A DNA stretch of 29,903 nt. Origin: Amoebophrya sp. AT5.2. Lineage: Eukaryota; Sar; Dinophyceae; Syndiniales; Amoebophryaceae. The translations under genes were made by a program, and so were the position numbers. Below, one piece after another: positions 10,100-20,308 of the stretch; the stretch's first letter is position 1; each line of letters opens with the position of its first letter. The notes beneath the pieces are model-generated. The model did not search any database. It saw only the letters and a program-made list of their open reading frames with translations, and was not told where the DNA came from. Location: positions 1 to 29,903 of the forward strand of contig RXOD01004067.1 of NCBI GenBank assembly GCA_005223375.1, in the 5' to 3' direction.

Positions 10100-10351
10100 T
10101 TAAAAGTTCGATAGAGTTTTTCTCAAGCGTGCAATGGTCGTAAGCACGAATTTCATCAGGGCCCCCCGGACGCACTGCTCAGATTCGCGCTCTCTCTGTG
10201 CGTCGCTTCTGTTTTTCGTTTTGCTTGCTGGCTCTTCTCTAGTAGAGTCCGCTAGCTGTAACTGTAAGCGTAATGACAAGACTGCGCGCTGCTGCTGTCT
10301 GAGCGGCACACCAGCGGCAAGCATAACCGCTGTGAGTGTAGCTATACTACT
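10100..10351 (-). CDS. proposed last exon of the coiled-coil gene, separated by the retroelement
   Basis: Reading from the AG at 10353-10352, a frame in phase 0 runs for 83 codons to a TAA at 10102-10100. It begins SSIATLTAVMLAAG and continues through a Gln/Leu-rich part and a charged part (AQRERESEQCVRGA). Exon 2 of the coiled-coil gene ends in phase 0 at 17591, so the two parts join without a frame break. The splice-site word ctag is present both here and at 17531-17528. The frame lies 46 bases upstream of the alpha-ear ATG, like other compact neighbours. A plus-strand frame over the same bases looks like a signal peptide and is treated as an antisense artefact. Support is from phase and context only. 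Confidence 0.5.
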   Translation of the reverse strand, partial: SSIATLTAVMLAAGVPLRQQQRAVLSLRLQLQLADSTREEPASKTKNRSDAQRERESEQCVRGALMKFVLTTIARLRKTLSNF

Positions 10352-10355
10352 CTAG
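10351..10355. repeat. left target-site duplication (tctag)
   Basis: The five bases tctag occur here and again at 17527-17531, one at each edge of the GC-rich block. The left copy is followed by aagcctcggc, where the GC-rich composition begins. On the minus strand this copy supplies a ctag 3' splice site preceded by ggctt. Five bases is a usual duplication length for retroelement insertion, but a chance match cannot be excluded by eye. Confidence 0.5.
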
Positions 10356-10500
10356 AAGCCTCGGCGCATGCCAACGGCCCCAGCCGCATCCCTACGCACC
10401 GCCTCCGCGGCCGCCGAAGCAAAAAAATAAAAACGGAAGCCATCCCTGCTGCTCGCACACCAAGCCGATGCGAAGCAGTAAATGATAGCCATCTCCGTGG

Positions 10501-11337
10501 ATGCCTACGGAAAGCGCGCGGCGGGGCACGCCAGCGCTCGCCGCCAATCGATCTCCCCACGCGCTTCGGTCTGTCCTGCGCATCCGCATGGCCTCAACAT
10601 CGCCGCCCGAGCTAAGTACCATCGTCCGGATGGGCCGCGGCGCGTACTCCGCAGCGGGCCCAAGCGCTGCAACAATTCAAAAGGAAAAGCCCAGCACGCG
10701 CGCCACGCGCCCGCCGAGGAAAGCGCGCGGCAGCTTCTCGGTGAGCGTTAAGCCGCTATCGCCGACCTCCAAAAGAACTCCTGGGCTTGCGCTTGGACCT
10801 GTCGAGGAGATCGGAAGAAAACAAGCGGCGAAAGGCTTCCAGACCTCCGTAGACGTAGCGGAAGACGATTCCCACGGAAACTGGCTGCAAATGACGAGCC
10901 AGGAACGAAATCGATTCGAGACCGCTTCGCGGCCCACAAGTCAACTGCTCTTCTTCCTAAACCCGCAACATTGCACGCAAGCCCTCACGAGAGCGCTGTC
11001 GCTGTCCAGCGAGTTGTCGCATGCGAACCACCCCGACGGTTTGAAACGAAGCGCGGGAATGCGCTCGCCGGGAACGCCGTACGCAGCAGCTTTTGGGGGA
11101 AACTTTGAACCGCCTGCGGCGCGAGGTATTCAAAAAGTACGAGCCTACGGGGCCGCAGTGGCTCCCGGGGGCTCTGTCGGGCGATGGTGCCTTGCTGCGA
11201 ATCTTCATCCAAGACCATCCGGCCAGGTGCGAATCCTCCGCGCCTACTCCTACTCGGCCGCCCAAGTTCCTCCGCGGCGTTTAATCGAATGCAAGCAGAG
11301 CGCCGCGCTTGACGTCCGTGGACCCCGAAGGCGTTGA
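10501..11337 (+). pseudogene. unrecognised open frame inside the element
   Basis: An ATG-started frame of 278 codons, rich in Ala, Ser, Arg and Pro, begins MPTESARRGTPALAA. A more protein-like part (SQERNRFETASRPTSQLL) lies in its middle. At about 11093 a second frame (RLRREVFKKYEP) overlaps its end, as expected where a frameshift has split one coding region. No domain is recognised. Confidence 0.25.
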
Positions 11338-12043
11338 CGTTGCTGTTGCACCCCAGCGACCTACGAAAGACGAAGCTGATCTCGACCGCCGGGGCCTCGA
11401 TCGCCGGTCGGCAAGTTTCTCCTGCGCGTGCTACAGAAGAGCAAACACGAACGCGAGACACGACGCGCGACGGAGGTGCCCGCACTCCCAGCGCCTGCCC
11501 CTCGCGGTAGAATGTACGCCGTAGATAGAAAGAATGGGTGAGGACGGCGCAAGAGCGAACGCGACATCTGTGGGAGCACCTTCAGCCGCAGCCACTGGGG
11601 GCAAGAAGAGCAAGAGCAAAGCCGCGCCAGACGAACGGGCGTCAGCGGGCAAAGAAGACAAGGGCGCGAAGCCCGGCGAGCCAGCAAAAAAGCGCGGCGC
11701 CGAAGTCGAACCCAGCCGCGACGATGGATTGGCCGGCGAACTGCACCAATCGGCGCGCAGCACGCTCGAGAAGCTGTGGAGCGGCGCCATCGCGCCTCCC
11801 GGCGAGTTTGGGCCTGCTACCGAGTTCCCCTACGCGTACGTCGGCCCTGTCGCCGAAATCCCACTGAAGTCGCGCGAACGCGTGCGCCTCCAGTTCAACG
11901 ACCCCGGCGGTAAGTTACCCGATGGCAGCGCGCTGGAGACAGCCGCGCTCGCGCAGCGCTTCGCCAGTGCCGTCGCCATGCTTTTCGACAGCGGACTGCC
12001 TGAACCTTGCGCGCAGTTCGTCGGGCTTCTCCCGTCCCTGGGC

Positions 12044-12109
12044 AGCGAGGGGAACGAGCAGCAGCGGGCGCCAGCCAGCGAGGGGAACGGGCAGCAGCGG
12101 GCACCAGCC
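12044..12109 (+). repeat. 33-base tandem duplication, two copies
   Basis: Copies at 12044-12076 and 12077-12109 begin agcgagggga and differ at two positions. In the element's open frame they encode SEGNEQQRAPA and SEGNGQQRAPA, so the duplication keeps the frame. Confidence 0.9.
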
Positions 12110-12427
12110 GGGTGCTCCGGTGACTCTGTCGGGCTCGCTCGGCACGGTGATGCCCAAGATCCTGCTCCGCCCCGATCTGGCTGCCTACCGAGACCCCGGC
12201 TGGAAGGACCCTACCCAGATCAGCTGGGCTATGAAGCACTAGACGGCGGCCTGGAAGACCTGGCCTCGGACGCATCTGCAGCAGTCGAACCCGAACAAGC
12301 CAAGCGCAGACGGCTGAGTGATAGTCTGCGGGTCGAGGGCGTGCGGTCTGTTTCTGGGCTCGTTTCCGTCGGAGATAGTCTGGACGGGGGGGCTTTCGGT
12401 TGTAACCTAGCAAAGGCGCACACCCGC

Positions 12428-12625
12428 CGGAAAGTGAGGGCCATAATCCAAGGACTTAAGGGCGGCCGCCTCCGGGTCCGGAGTGGGCTCATTACTGACG
12501 CCCCGACCGTCGTGCTGCAGTCCTCGCTGAGGACCATGATTAGCGTAGGAGTGCAGAAGGGGCGGGGGCATAGCCATAAGATGTCTGATATCCCCGCCGC
12601 CTTTCTACATCTACGCGGGAGTCCC
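12428..12625 (+). pseudogene. Ty1/copia-type reverse transcriptase fragment
   Basis: The reading RKVRAIIQGLKGG corresponds to the fingers motif (K-A-R-L-V-x-x-G-F) of copia reverse transcriptases. ITDAPTVVLQSSLRTMISVG corresponds to the following T-D-S-P-T-V...S-L-R block, and KMSDIPAAFLHLRG to motif A with its catalytic Asp (D-V-x-x-A-F-L-x-G). The order and spacing fit. The second catalytic pair (YVDD) is not in this frame. About 60 codons on, in another frame, ILLLTADGIHVEGS resembles a ruined version of that strand. The fragment cannot encode an active enzyme. Confidence 0.65.
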
Positions 12626-14854
12626 GCGCAGGGCCGGGCGTGCGTTTTATTTTCCGCGAGGGCATCGCAACCCTGGCGGCGAGCGATAAGCTAAGCAAGT
12701 GCACGCTCAGAAACGCCGCCGACATAGCGGCAGAGAAGGGCAAGGCCCCTACTCTAGGCGTTGCGATCCTCCTTCTGACTGCCGATGGGATTCACGTCGA
12801 GGGCTCAGCTGACCCGGACGAAGGGCAGCAGTTGCTCCCAGGCGCGGCGCCGCGGCCTATTACGGTCGCGCCAAGCGATTCCGATTCGAAGAAAACAAGC
12901 CCCAGAATGGGAGAGCTTATCGACGGGAAAGCCATCGGGCGACAGACTCCGAATCAAGGCCAGCCCCGTCATGTAGCGCCCCCGCCGCTGATGGCCGGAC
13001 GGCCGTAGATCTTCTGGCCATTCGCGGCGCGTCGCAGAGACAGTGACAGATGCGGGACGCTGGGCAGTTTGTAAAGAAGCGGAATCCTGATGGTCGTCGT
13101 GCTTCATCTGCCTGCGATCTGCGACATGCGGCGCATTGCTATACTCGAGAGAGTCCGGGACCGACCGCGCTGGGCTACTCCTTCGCTCCCAGCCGGGTTT
13201 AGCCGGGCCGTTTCTCCGGCCCGGCTCCAACGCCGAGCAGCAGCGCCTACCGCAAGCCTGCTGCGGCTCGTTTTCAGCACCGACCTCTACGCGTTCTTGT
13301 ACCGCCTGGGGCCGAGCCTGGTAACGGGCGCGGAGGCTATCTAACCGCAGAGAGGACGCCGAAAGCCCGGAGAGAGTCGCCCGCCGCATTCTGTTGGCGT
13401 GCACTCCGCGGGCCACATCGTCTCGCCATTCCAACAGCGGCGCCGCCATCTCCTGAAGACGACGGCGATGACACAAGACGCGCCGCACCGACAAGCCAAC
13501 GCGCACCAGCGGCGCACTGACGTGCTGGCTGCAGATCCGCCACCACTTCGACGAACGCGCAGCGGGTGACGAGGGCGCCGCTGAATCTTCACAAGACAGA
13601 CGCGCAGCATCTAGGGCTAGCTAGCAAGCGAGCGCAAAAAAAAGCGGATCCCCGCGAAGCCTTCGCCTTCGGCTTCAGCTACCCAGCTCGCAGCGCATAG
13701 CCCTTCTCCGCGCGGGTGAGGGTGGTCCATCCACCAGCCCACCTCGAGAAAATGGCGACGATCCACCTCCCGAGACTCGATCCCATTCGTCTGCCAGTGC
13801 CGACACCCGCATCCGGCGGGATCGACATCCCCCAGCGCCAGCAGCCAGCCGGATACGACGGACGCGGCCAGCTAACAAAGTACCCCCTCAATGGTGTGGC
13901 GACCTCTGTGCTTGTTTTTCTGGTTTTATTTTGTCGCGCGGTCTCAAACTAAACGGAGCCAGCCCCGCGAGCAAGTGCGCGCGACAGCGACGAGGCCCGA
14001 GAAGTTGCCGACACGAAAGCGGTCGGCTAGTATCGGCGTACACGTGGGCAAAACCTTGCGCGCGTTACCTTGTCCGCACTGAAGCGCTGAAAGCTCGGCG
14101 CCTGCTCTGTCTCGAATGTCGTGAAGCAACTCAGCACGCGCCTCGTGTACATTCATGGGCAAGATTACGGCCGGCGACGCGATTAGTAAACAGCTGCGCG
14201 CGCATGGCGTCACGGCAGAAAAGAACGAGCGACGCAGCGACGCCAGACCCTGGGAGTACCAACACCGAGAGCCAAACGCAAGCGGCGAGAAGCCGCGCCT
14301 GCGCGCGGGCGCTCGGCCTTGCGGTATTAAATCCCCCGCCAGAAGGAGGAGCCTCGAAGGAGCAACGCGCAAGATATTGATAAGGAGCCACGTCGGCACC
14401 CGATGAAGAAGGTGCGCGCGGAGACGTTGTCTGTCGGGGCCACCTCCTCCGAATGGAGTGGCTTCCGTGTGCCAGGAGCTCTCGCGCGTCGCGAACTGCG
14501 CGCCCACCCAGACCGCACGAGGTTGGTTGCCAGTGGATAGCCAGAGCGATGCTGTTGCTTTTCCACACGCAAACTCTGGCGGGTTCGAGTCGATGATAGC
14601 CGCCACATGACATCAGCGAGGTGGAAAGCTCTGGCTTGTTCCGCGCATATCCGCTGCCGCAAGCTCCTACGCTGTTGCTGTCAGAGCGAGGCGCGGCGTC
14701 AATCGAGCGCAGAGCAGCTCCAAGCTAGCCCGCGCCCCGGACGCTGTGGCGCCGCCTGAGTGCAGGCGCGTGCTGCTCCTTTTGCTCCGGAAGGGTCTCC
14801 ACGGAGCAGCCGCCCGGACGAAAGAAACCCGACCGCGACCGGGGTCTGGACAGC

Positions 14855-15862
14855 ATGAACATGCGCGCTGATGATGTTGGTTATCATGTCCCGACCAGCT
14901 CCGCCAGCGGTCCGAGCGCGTCTCTCGGTACCTCCATCCAGTTTCCGCCGTCCCAGAGCAAGGACTCCACGCCGCCGCCGCCGCTCTCCCTCTCACAGCT
15001 TGGCGCACGCCAGAGCTCCACGATCGAGGGTCTCTGCAAGCCGAAGGATCTGAGCGATGATACTGAGGCGCCCGCGCAAGCAGGCGCGCGGCAAGGGCAA
15101 CAACGAGGAAGAGGATCACCCCAACGAGGAAGAGGAGCCCGATCGCGACGCGTCTGCGAGAAGCCTGCCCATCTGATCCAGGACGCGGGTGGCGATCCCA
15201 GCGCATGCCAAGAGCCAGACCCGAACGCGGTCGCGATGTGCGACCTTGGAAGGGCCCGCGCTGCTAACTGCCGCCAGCTCTTCGACGATAGGCGCAGCCT
15301 GTTGGGGGACATGAACGCGGAGGGCGCCGCCGCCAGCCTCGAAGCGAAGAAATGCCGCCAAGCCTGGAGGATTTGGATCAAAGCCAGCGACACGAAAGAG
15401 CGCGCAGCGAGCATTCTGAAAGTGAAACCCGCGGCCACCAGGCGCCAGGTCGTCCATCAATGCGCTCCGCGCGCAAATTATTGCGAACGCGTCGTCCTCG
15501 AGCGCCCTCCTGTCCGCAAGCACGAAGCTGCTCGCACCAGAACGCTTCATCACCGTCCCCGACTCGAATCAAGCTGCCGCGCAAGGACCGACCGAGGTCG
15601 AGATGAAGGTCTACACGATCCAGGGCGGCGCCAGCAGCCTTCGCCCCCGCGTCATGCTGCAAGAGCTACGAAAACCAACGCCCCGGAAGACCCCCACCAC
15701 GACGCCCACGCCCGGACGGAACGAAGGAAACAGCTTCGACGATTTACCTTACTAGAAGCAAGAACCCTCCTGCCTGTTGTTATTTTGCTGCTTCGCGGTA
15801 GCTTGCGTCTCGGGGGCCATGTACCCCCTTGGCAAAGAAATAAAGCGCGCGCTTGCCTTTAG
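14855..15862 (+). pseudogene. second long open frame inside the element, function unknown
   Basis: An ATG-started frame of 335 codons begins MNMRADDVGYHVPTSS. It is Arg/Ala-rich and low in complexity, with no domain seen. In another frame at about 15445-15753 a more protein-like stretch occurs (LLAPERFITVPDSNQAAAQG, then VEMKVYTIQGGASSL) ending at a TAG, which suggests the true coding frame there differs and has been broken by shifts. Confidence 0.2.
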
Positions 15863-16393
15863 TTTTGACGCAAGCAGCGCGCCAGTTCTTGTCTCATGGC
15901 CGTGCATGTGGTTGGAAAATACTAATAGCAGTGCCCAGCACCAGCGAGCAAGAAGAGCAAGAGGAACGCGACGCCATGCGTGCGATTTAGCCCCGCACAC
16001 CAGGACCCGGGCCAGCCGCATGGAAGAAATCACGAAGGACGAGACGCCCGAGCACCGCGGGCGCAACTGGCGGCGCCACTGCGTGCCGCTCTGGATCAAT
16101 GGGCCCGGGACTCCAGCGCCACCCCTTCGCGTGCCTGTATCGTATGGAAGAAAGCAACACCAAACGAAGCCGCAGCGCGCAGCCGCAATGCGTTCGGTTT
16201 GGTTTGGGCTGGGGCGGCGCAATGGTATGCGGCTGCGCCACAAAAGCAGCGGAGCGGCTGCATGAGAAGCGGCAGAACGTGAACAATAAAAACACTAACA
16301 AGCAGTCGCCGCCACAAGAGGAGCTCGGGCTCGCCACCGCGGGCACGCCGCCCAGCGGCGGCCTGAGAGGCGGTCTGTGCTTCCGCGTCGAAA

Positions 16394-16720
16394 TCAGCGG
16401 CGCGGCGAAGCAGAAGCTCCCTCCAGAGCATTTTGGGCAAGGTGCTCGAGAAATGCAGCACGACGGAGATAGCGGGCAAGATGCCAGCCGGGAATCGCAT
16501 CACGATGCCCGCCATCAGTCTAGAGCGCTCGGCTTACCGACAATACGCGAGGCCAAGTCAGTGGGTTGGCTCGGTGGGGGCATCGAACCACTACAAGCAC
16601 AAGCCCAGCAAAGGCGCGCAGCTGGAGGCGCCCGAAGAAAACCGAGGCCGACCCCTCTGGACCAGCAAGCCCATCCTCGCTGTCCTTGACGGACCGGCGG
16701 GCGGAAGAACTCGGACTCGC
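16394..16720 (+). pseudogene. protein-like open stretch inside the element, function unknown
   Basis: One plus-strand frame reads LGKVLEKCSTTEIAGKMPAG, then SAYRQYARPSQWVGSVGASN and PLWTSKPILAVLDGPAGG. It has a more even residue mix than the surrounding low-complexity frames, and it lies in a region with frames open on both strands. I do not recognise it; it may be decayed polyprotein. Confidence 0.2.
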
Positions 16721-17518
16721 GCGGACCACAAACAAAGACGCAAACGACAAAGAATCAAGCAACGCCACGCGAGCAGCAGCCGCGGCGCAGCTTCCTGGGG
16801 CAACGTCAGCCACGGCGCCACTACCTGACGGAGGCGCCCGGACTCACTCGCACGCGCAAAGGAGCGCGCGCGCCCACTTGCTTCACCCAGCTGCAGCCCC
16901 CGGTCAAAATGAAGCCCGCCAGCCTGTGGCAGCGGACGCCCTACCTACACCGCCCCAGTCGAGTTCTCCCCTGCTTGTGCTAGGTGTGGCTGTGGACTAT
17001 GCCCCCAATGGTTTCGCGCAACAAAGTGGACCGGGTCGCCCTTGCCCGACGCCTGTTCTACGGGTTCGCGCGTGATGCGGCAGGGGTCGGCGCGATCGCA
17101 TTGGGACGAAAGCCGGACCCATTTGGGGCACTCACTCCGCCGCGCGGAAGCTTGCCGGTCTTGCTGCACGCAGCGGATAGCGGCGCCGGCTTGATGTATG
17201 ATTGTCAGCCACCCGGCGTCTTGCGAGGCAGAATAGACGTGGGAGGCCTGCTGTGAAGTCAAGCGCGATGCGCCAGGCGTCAAACCCTGCCAAGCGTCCC
17301 CGACGCAGGCGACACCACAAGCCCCCGCCAGTTTTTGCGTACGACGCTGCTGAGAAGAGGCGGAGCAACCCGTCCTGCGCGCGCATTCAGTGACAAACAG
17401 CGACCGCAGCTCGCCTGAAGCTGGTGCTGAGCATCGGGAAAATATTACGGCGCCAGGGCCGCGTGCGCGTGCGGCGCGATCCGGAAGGGGGGCGCAGCCG
17501 CAGGCAAGAAGCTCGTCC

Positions 17519-17526
17519 AAAAAAAA
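17519..17526 (+). other. terminal A run of the element
   Basis: Eight A bases directly precede the right copy of tctag. A run of A at the 3' end followed by a target duplication is typical of target-primed retroposition, but a run of eight can also occur by chance in this A/T-rich flank. Confidence 0.4.
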
Positions 17527-17531
17527 TCTAG
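17527..17531. repeat. right target-site duplication (tctag) carrying a 3' splice site
   Basis: This is the second copy of tctag. On the minus strand ctag ends a 63-base intron-like segment (17590-17528) that begins CAG|gtgagc and has a perfect TACTAAC box 10-16 bases before the AG. The duplication therefore coincides with the 3' splice site of the coiled-coil gene's last intron. Confidence 0.5.
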
Positions 17532-17540
17532 TTTGTTGAT

Positions 17541-17547
17541 GTTAGTA
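17541..17547 (-). promoter_or_regulatory. TACTAAC branch-point-like box
   Basis: The minus strand reads TACTAAC, matching the consensus branch site. The 3' splice word ctag follows 9 bases later and the donor gtgagc lies at 17590-17585. The spacing fits a short spliceosomal intron. Confidence 0.5.
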
Positions 17548-17590
17548 TACGTATTTTTTTAAATAAACGACTCGGACTTGATTCGCTCAC

Positions 17591-20308
17591 CTGGATGCTT
17601 CCACCCACTACACTCGTTGCCGTCGCGTCAAGGATTTCATGCAGCTCGCGCAGTTCCTGCTCTGCGGTTTTCTGCACGCTTCGCGCATCCGCCAGGCGTC
17701 GCTGCATGGTGTCGTAGATCAGTCTTTTTTCTTCTACTTCGTTCACCATGTTTGCCACCCGTTCCTTCTCCAGGAACAGCCGCTCCCTTGTTTCGCTGAG
17801 TACTTCTTCCCGCGCCTCGCTTTTGTTCGTCAACTCCTCGTGCTGCTCCAGCAGTTTCAGGTACGATGCCTGCAGTTGCAGATACTGCTCTGAAAGATCG
17901 TTGTACTGCTTACTCATGCTTGCCGTCGCCTCTGAGTGCTCTTTCCGGATCCGCTTGACCTCAGAAGAGCTCGCCTGCAGCTGCTGGCACAGCACTTTTA
18001 CGTTCTGCTGCTCGTTTTTCAACTTGCGCTGTTGTTCGGCAATTTGCGTCTTATAGGCAGTCTCCTTTTTCTCCCACTTGAGGAGGACGTCGGGGTGCCA
18101 CCGAAGGTCGAAAGACTGAACCGACTGGGTATCCGGCGTGCCGAGAGGGCCGCCCCCGGGCTTCGCTGCAGACGGTGCCTGTTCGCTATGGCCCTGCCCT
18201 TGTGGAAGCGGCGCGGCAGCTCCTCCGCCTGCGCTGGCCCTCGACGTTGGACCAGCAGCTTGTACAGATCCGGTAGGTAGCGCGCTGTACCCCGGGGGCA
18301 GGCCGGAAGCTGTTCCGGGATCCTGCGCCGGTGGCTGCATTAAGACGCCGCCGTCGATGAAGACGATGCCGTCAGACGAGGGCACCCCGGTTGGCGCTGC
18401 CGGTCGCAACCCCCCTCCGACTGCGGGTTGTGGAGTGTGGCCTTGCCCTGGTGCTAAGTGCGCGGCGCCCGCGCTCGCACCACCGTCCGCGGCCGTCGAC
18501 GATGCTCGCCTCTGTTGCTTCAAGTCGTCCAGCGTTGTCGCGGCCGCTTCGGTTGCCGTCCTATCCATCATCTGGTCGATTAGGTCCCCGGCTGCCGCTT
18601 CCGGATCCACCATGCGCTCGCCTGTCGGGCCCGCGCCGTCCTGTCCGTCCGGCAGTCCTTCTCCCTCGGGTCGCGCTCGAGGTCCTCGTCCTCCTGCCGC
18701 GGCGCGCCCGTTCCTTGCGTCAAGGTTCGCCAGAGACCTGCTCGCCCATTGGAACCCAATGTGGTCGTCGTCGTCATCGTTTTCTGCGGCCGCCGAACTA
18801 CTGGCCCCGCCTTTGTTTGCAGCGGAACCGACGCCGCCCTCCGGCTCGATTGTCCCAGCTTCCGAAGTGATGTCGAAGAAATTTGTTGGAAAGTTATCGC
18901 TCGTGTTGGAGTTGGTCTTGCTGGTCGCGGCGCCTTCAGCTCCGGGTCCTGCAGGCGCAGCTGTTGCTCCGACCTGATCTCCTTCTTCAACACTGCCTGC
19001 CCCGGTTTTGTTCGCGGACGACTTCCTTTTTTTCTTCTTCGGCGACTTCTCTTTCGCGCTGCGAGACCGTCCACCGGGGACCCCTCCATTTCCACTCCCC
19101 TCGTCGGCAAACAAGTTTGGAAACCCATCCACGAAACCGCCGTCGATATCCCCCTCATCTCTCGCAGCGCCCGCCACTTCAGGTTGTACGGAGGAGGAAG
19201 CTTCGCCTGAAGCTCGACCACCGCCTGTGGCCGCCGGATCTATCTCCGCGAGCGGAACGTGGTCGGGCCCCCCGCGATTCTCGCTACTTGCGGCGCGCAT
19301 CGAGTTGGACAGGCGGTGCGACATCGCGGAGAGCTTTTCGACTCGATCGTAGTTCCCCTGCTCGAGCGCAGTGAGGACCGCCTGCTCGATACTCGAAAGC
19401 AGAGTGACGCCGTCAAGCTCGCTCTCCGGCAAGTTCGATACGATGCGGTCCACCTCCGACTCGGTCGGCTCCTGAAGCGGTGGACATAGGTAAAAATACT
19501 TTCTGAATTATATCCCAAAGCCAAAGGTGGCGTAGCCGTAGGTGATAAACTACTTCGAATTTCTACAATCCAGCGCGGTGGCTGCACTTGCTACACATCG
19601 AGGTTGTATCTTTTATCGTTACTTCCTAATGTTGACGTTCCACCACCACCCCATGATCACATCAGACACAACGAGTGGGGGCGTGCTTACCCCTCCAGAG
19701 GTCTTGTGTGCGCCGCCGTCATTTGAGGCTCCGGGCTCACTTCCGTCTTTGGACCGCTGCTGCACAAAGTTTCGCGGGTCTGCTGTCGGAGGTCCGCCGT
19801 AGCCAGGCTCTTGGAGCGGGGCTGTTCCACCTGCAGCCCCGGTGTGACTATTCATATTCTCCTGCTGCATCTGCTGCATGTGCGCGGGTGCAAACGATGG
19901 CGCTTGACCCGTCGGAACGAAGAGCTCCTGTGGTGCCAGCGCCGGCCCTCGTTGCGTAGTTGACGCCATCATTTGCATTTGCGGGCCGCCGGACGGCGTT
20001 TGATGCGACGAAGCCGATCCACCCTGGGACATTCTACCCGATGGAACTGCTCCTCCGACAACACCCCCCGGTGGCATACCCATTACGCTACCAGGCGGCA
20101 TAGTACCGGGCGCAGATGACAGCGGGAGCGCTGGGGCATCGCCCATCGGTGCTCCCGGGGCGATTCCCGGTGGTCCAGTTGGAATTGGGTCGGCATCCGC
20201 GGTCCCCCAAGAGCTGCCCACTGCTGGCAGAGGTGCGGTGGGCAGAGGATTCGGCGCCTGTGACGCCGACGTTCGCGGCGACATCTTGCGCCGAAGGTAG
20301 TCAAACAT
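17591..20308 (-). CDS. Pro/Gly-rich, NLS-bearing coiled-coil protein of unknown function (exons 1-2)
   Basis: Exon 1 (20308-19691) starts MFDYLRRKMSPR and is rich in Pro, Gly, Met and Gln. The donor is GGAGGG|gtaagc. Exon 2 (19471-17591) begins after cttcag and joins in phase 0 (EPTESEVDRIVSNLPES). It has a helical start (LLSSIEQAVLTALEQGNYDR), a basic nuclear-signal-like cluster (KEKSPKKKKRKSS) and a long acidic and Ala/Gly-rich middle. A coiled coil of about 150 residues follows (from LLKWEKKETAYKTQ to AEQELRELHEIL). With the proposed last exon at 10351-10100 the product would have 916 residues. If the last intron is not removed, the frame ends at a TAG at 17530-17528 after FKKIRILTSTN. A nuclear or cytoskeletal scaffold is possible; no family is recognised. 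Confidence 0.7.

Larger units (their letters stand above)
11534..12694 (+). pseudogene. retroelement polyprotein remnant: basic gag-like N-terminus joined to reverse transcriptase fragment
   Basis: A frame of 386 codons starts at an ATG with a Lys/Ala-rich N-terminus (GGKKSKSKAAPDERASAG). It continues through an unrecognised middle and an 11-residue tandem repeat, and reaches copia-like reverse transcriptase sequence at residues about 299-364 before leaving the frame. An intact copia polyprotein has protease and integrase between gag and reverse transcriptase. Both are absent here, so the frame looks like an internally deleted copy. The frame after 12640 on the plus strand may continue the reverse transcriptase after a frameshift. 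Confidence 0.5.
10356..17526 (+). mobile_element. decayed GC-rich retroelement with a copia-type reverse transcriptase fragment
   Basis: This block of about 7.2 kb is visibly richer in G and C than the flanks. It has many medium-length plus-strand open frames in shifting phases, and only one recognisable domain, a Ty1/copia-like reverse transcriptase piece at 12428-12625. I see no YVDD, integrase or RNase H motif in good order, and no long terminal repeats by eye. The right end is eight A bases (17519-17526) followed by tctag; the left end is preceded by tctag. A terminal A run suggests copying by a non-LTR machinery or a retroposed transcript, while the domain suggests an LTR-type element, so its class is unsettled. 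Both neighbouring genes lie on the opposite strand. Nested or composite insertions are possible. Confidence 0.6.

Noticed and set aside
10134..10355. Plus-strand 73-codon frame with a signal-peptide-like core (LCASLLFFVLLAGSSLVES) and a Cys-rich tail
   Set aside because: It is exactly antisense to the proposed last exon of the coiled-coil gene, stands alone on the plus strand, and has no supporting splice or neighbour context.
14667..15206. Minus-strand 179-codon frame with a hydrophobic run (IGLLFLVGVILFLVVALAA)
   Set aside because: It is the complement of an acidic/basic low-complexity plus-strand repeat in the decayed element; the rest of the frame is Arg/Ser-rich noise.
16945..17520. Minus-strand 191-codon frame at the right end of the element, next to the coiled-coil gene
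   Set aside because: It is not in frame with the upstream gene and shows no domain; plus-strand frames overlap it. It may only be GC-rich decay.
18138..18977. Plus-strand 279-codon frame
   Set aside because: It is the complement of the Pro/Ala/Gly-rich middle of the coiled-coil protein; composition alone keeps it open.
19797..19810. Word ccgtagccaggctc resembling part of the dinoflagellate spliced leader
   Set aside because: The central bases of the leader are missing, and the word lies within coding sequence on the minus strand; chance match.
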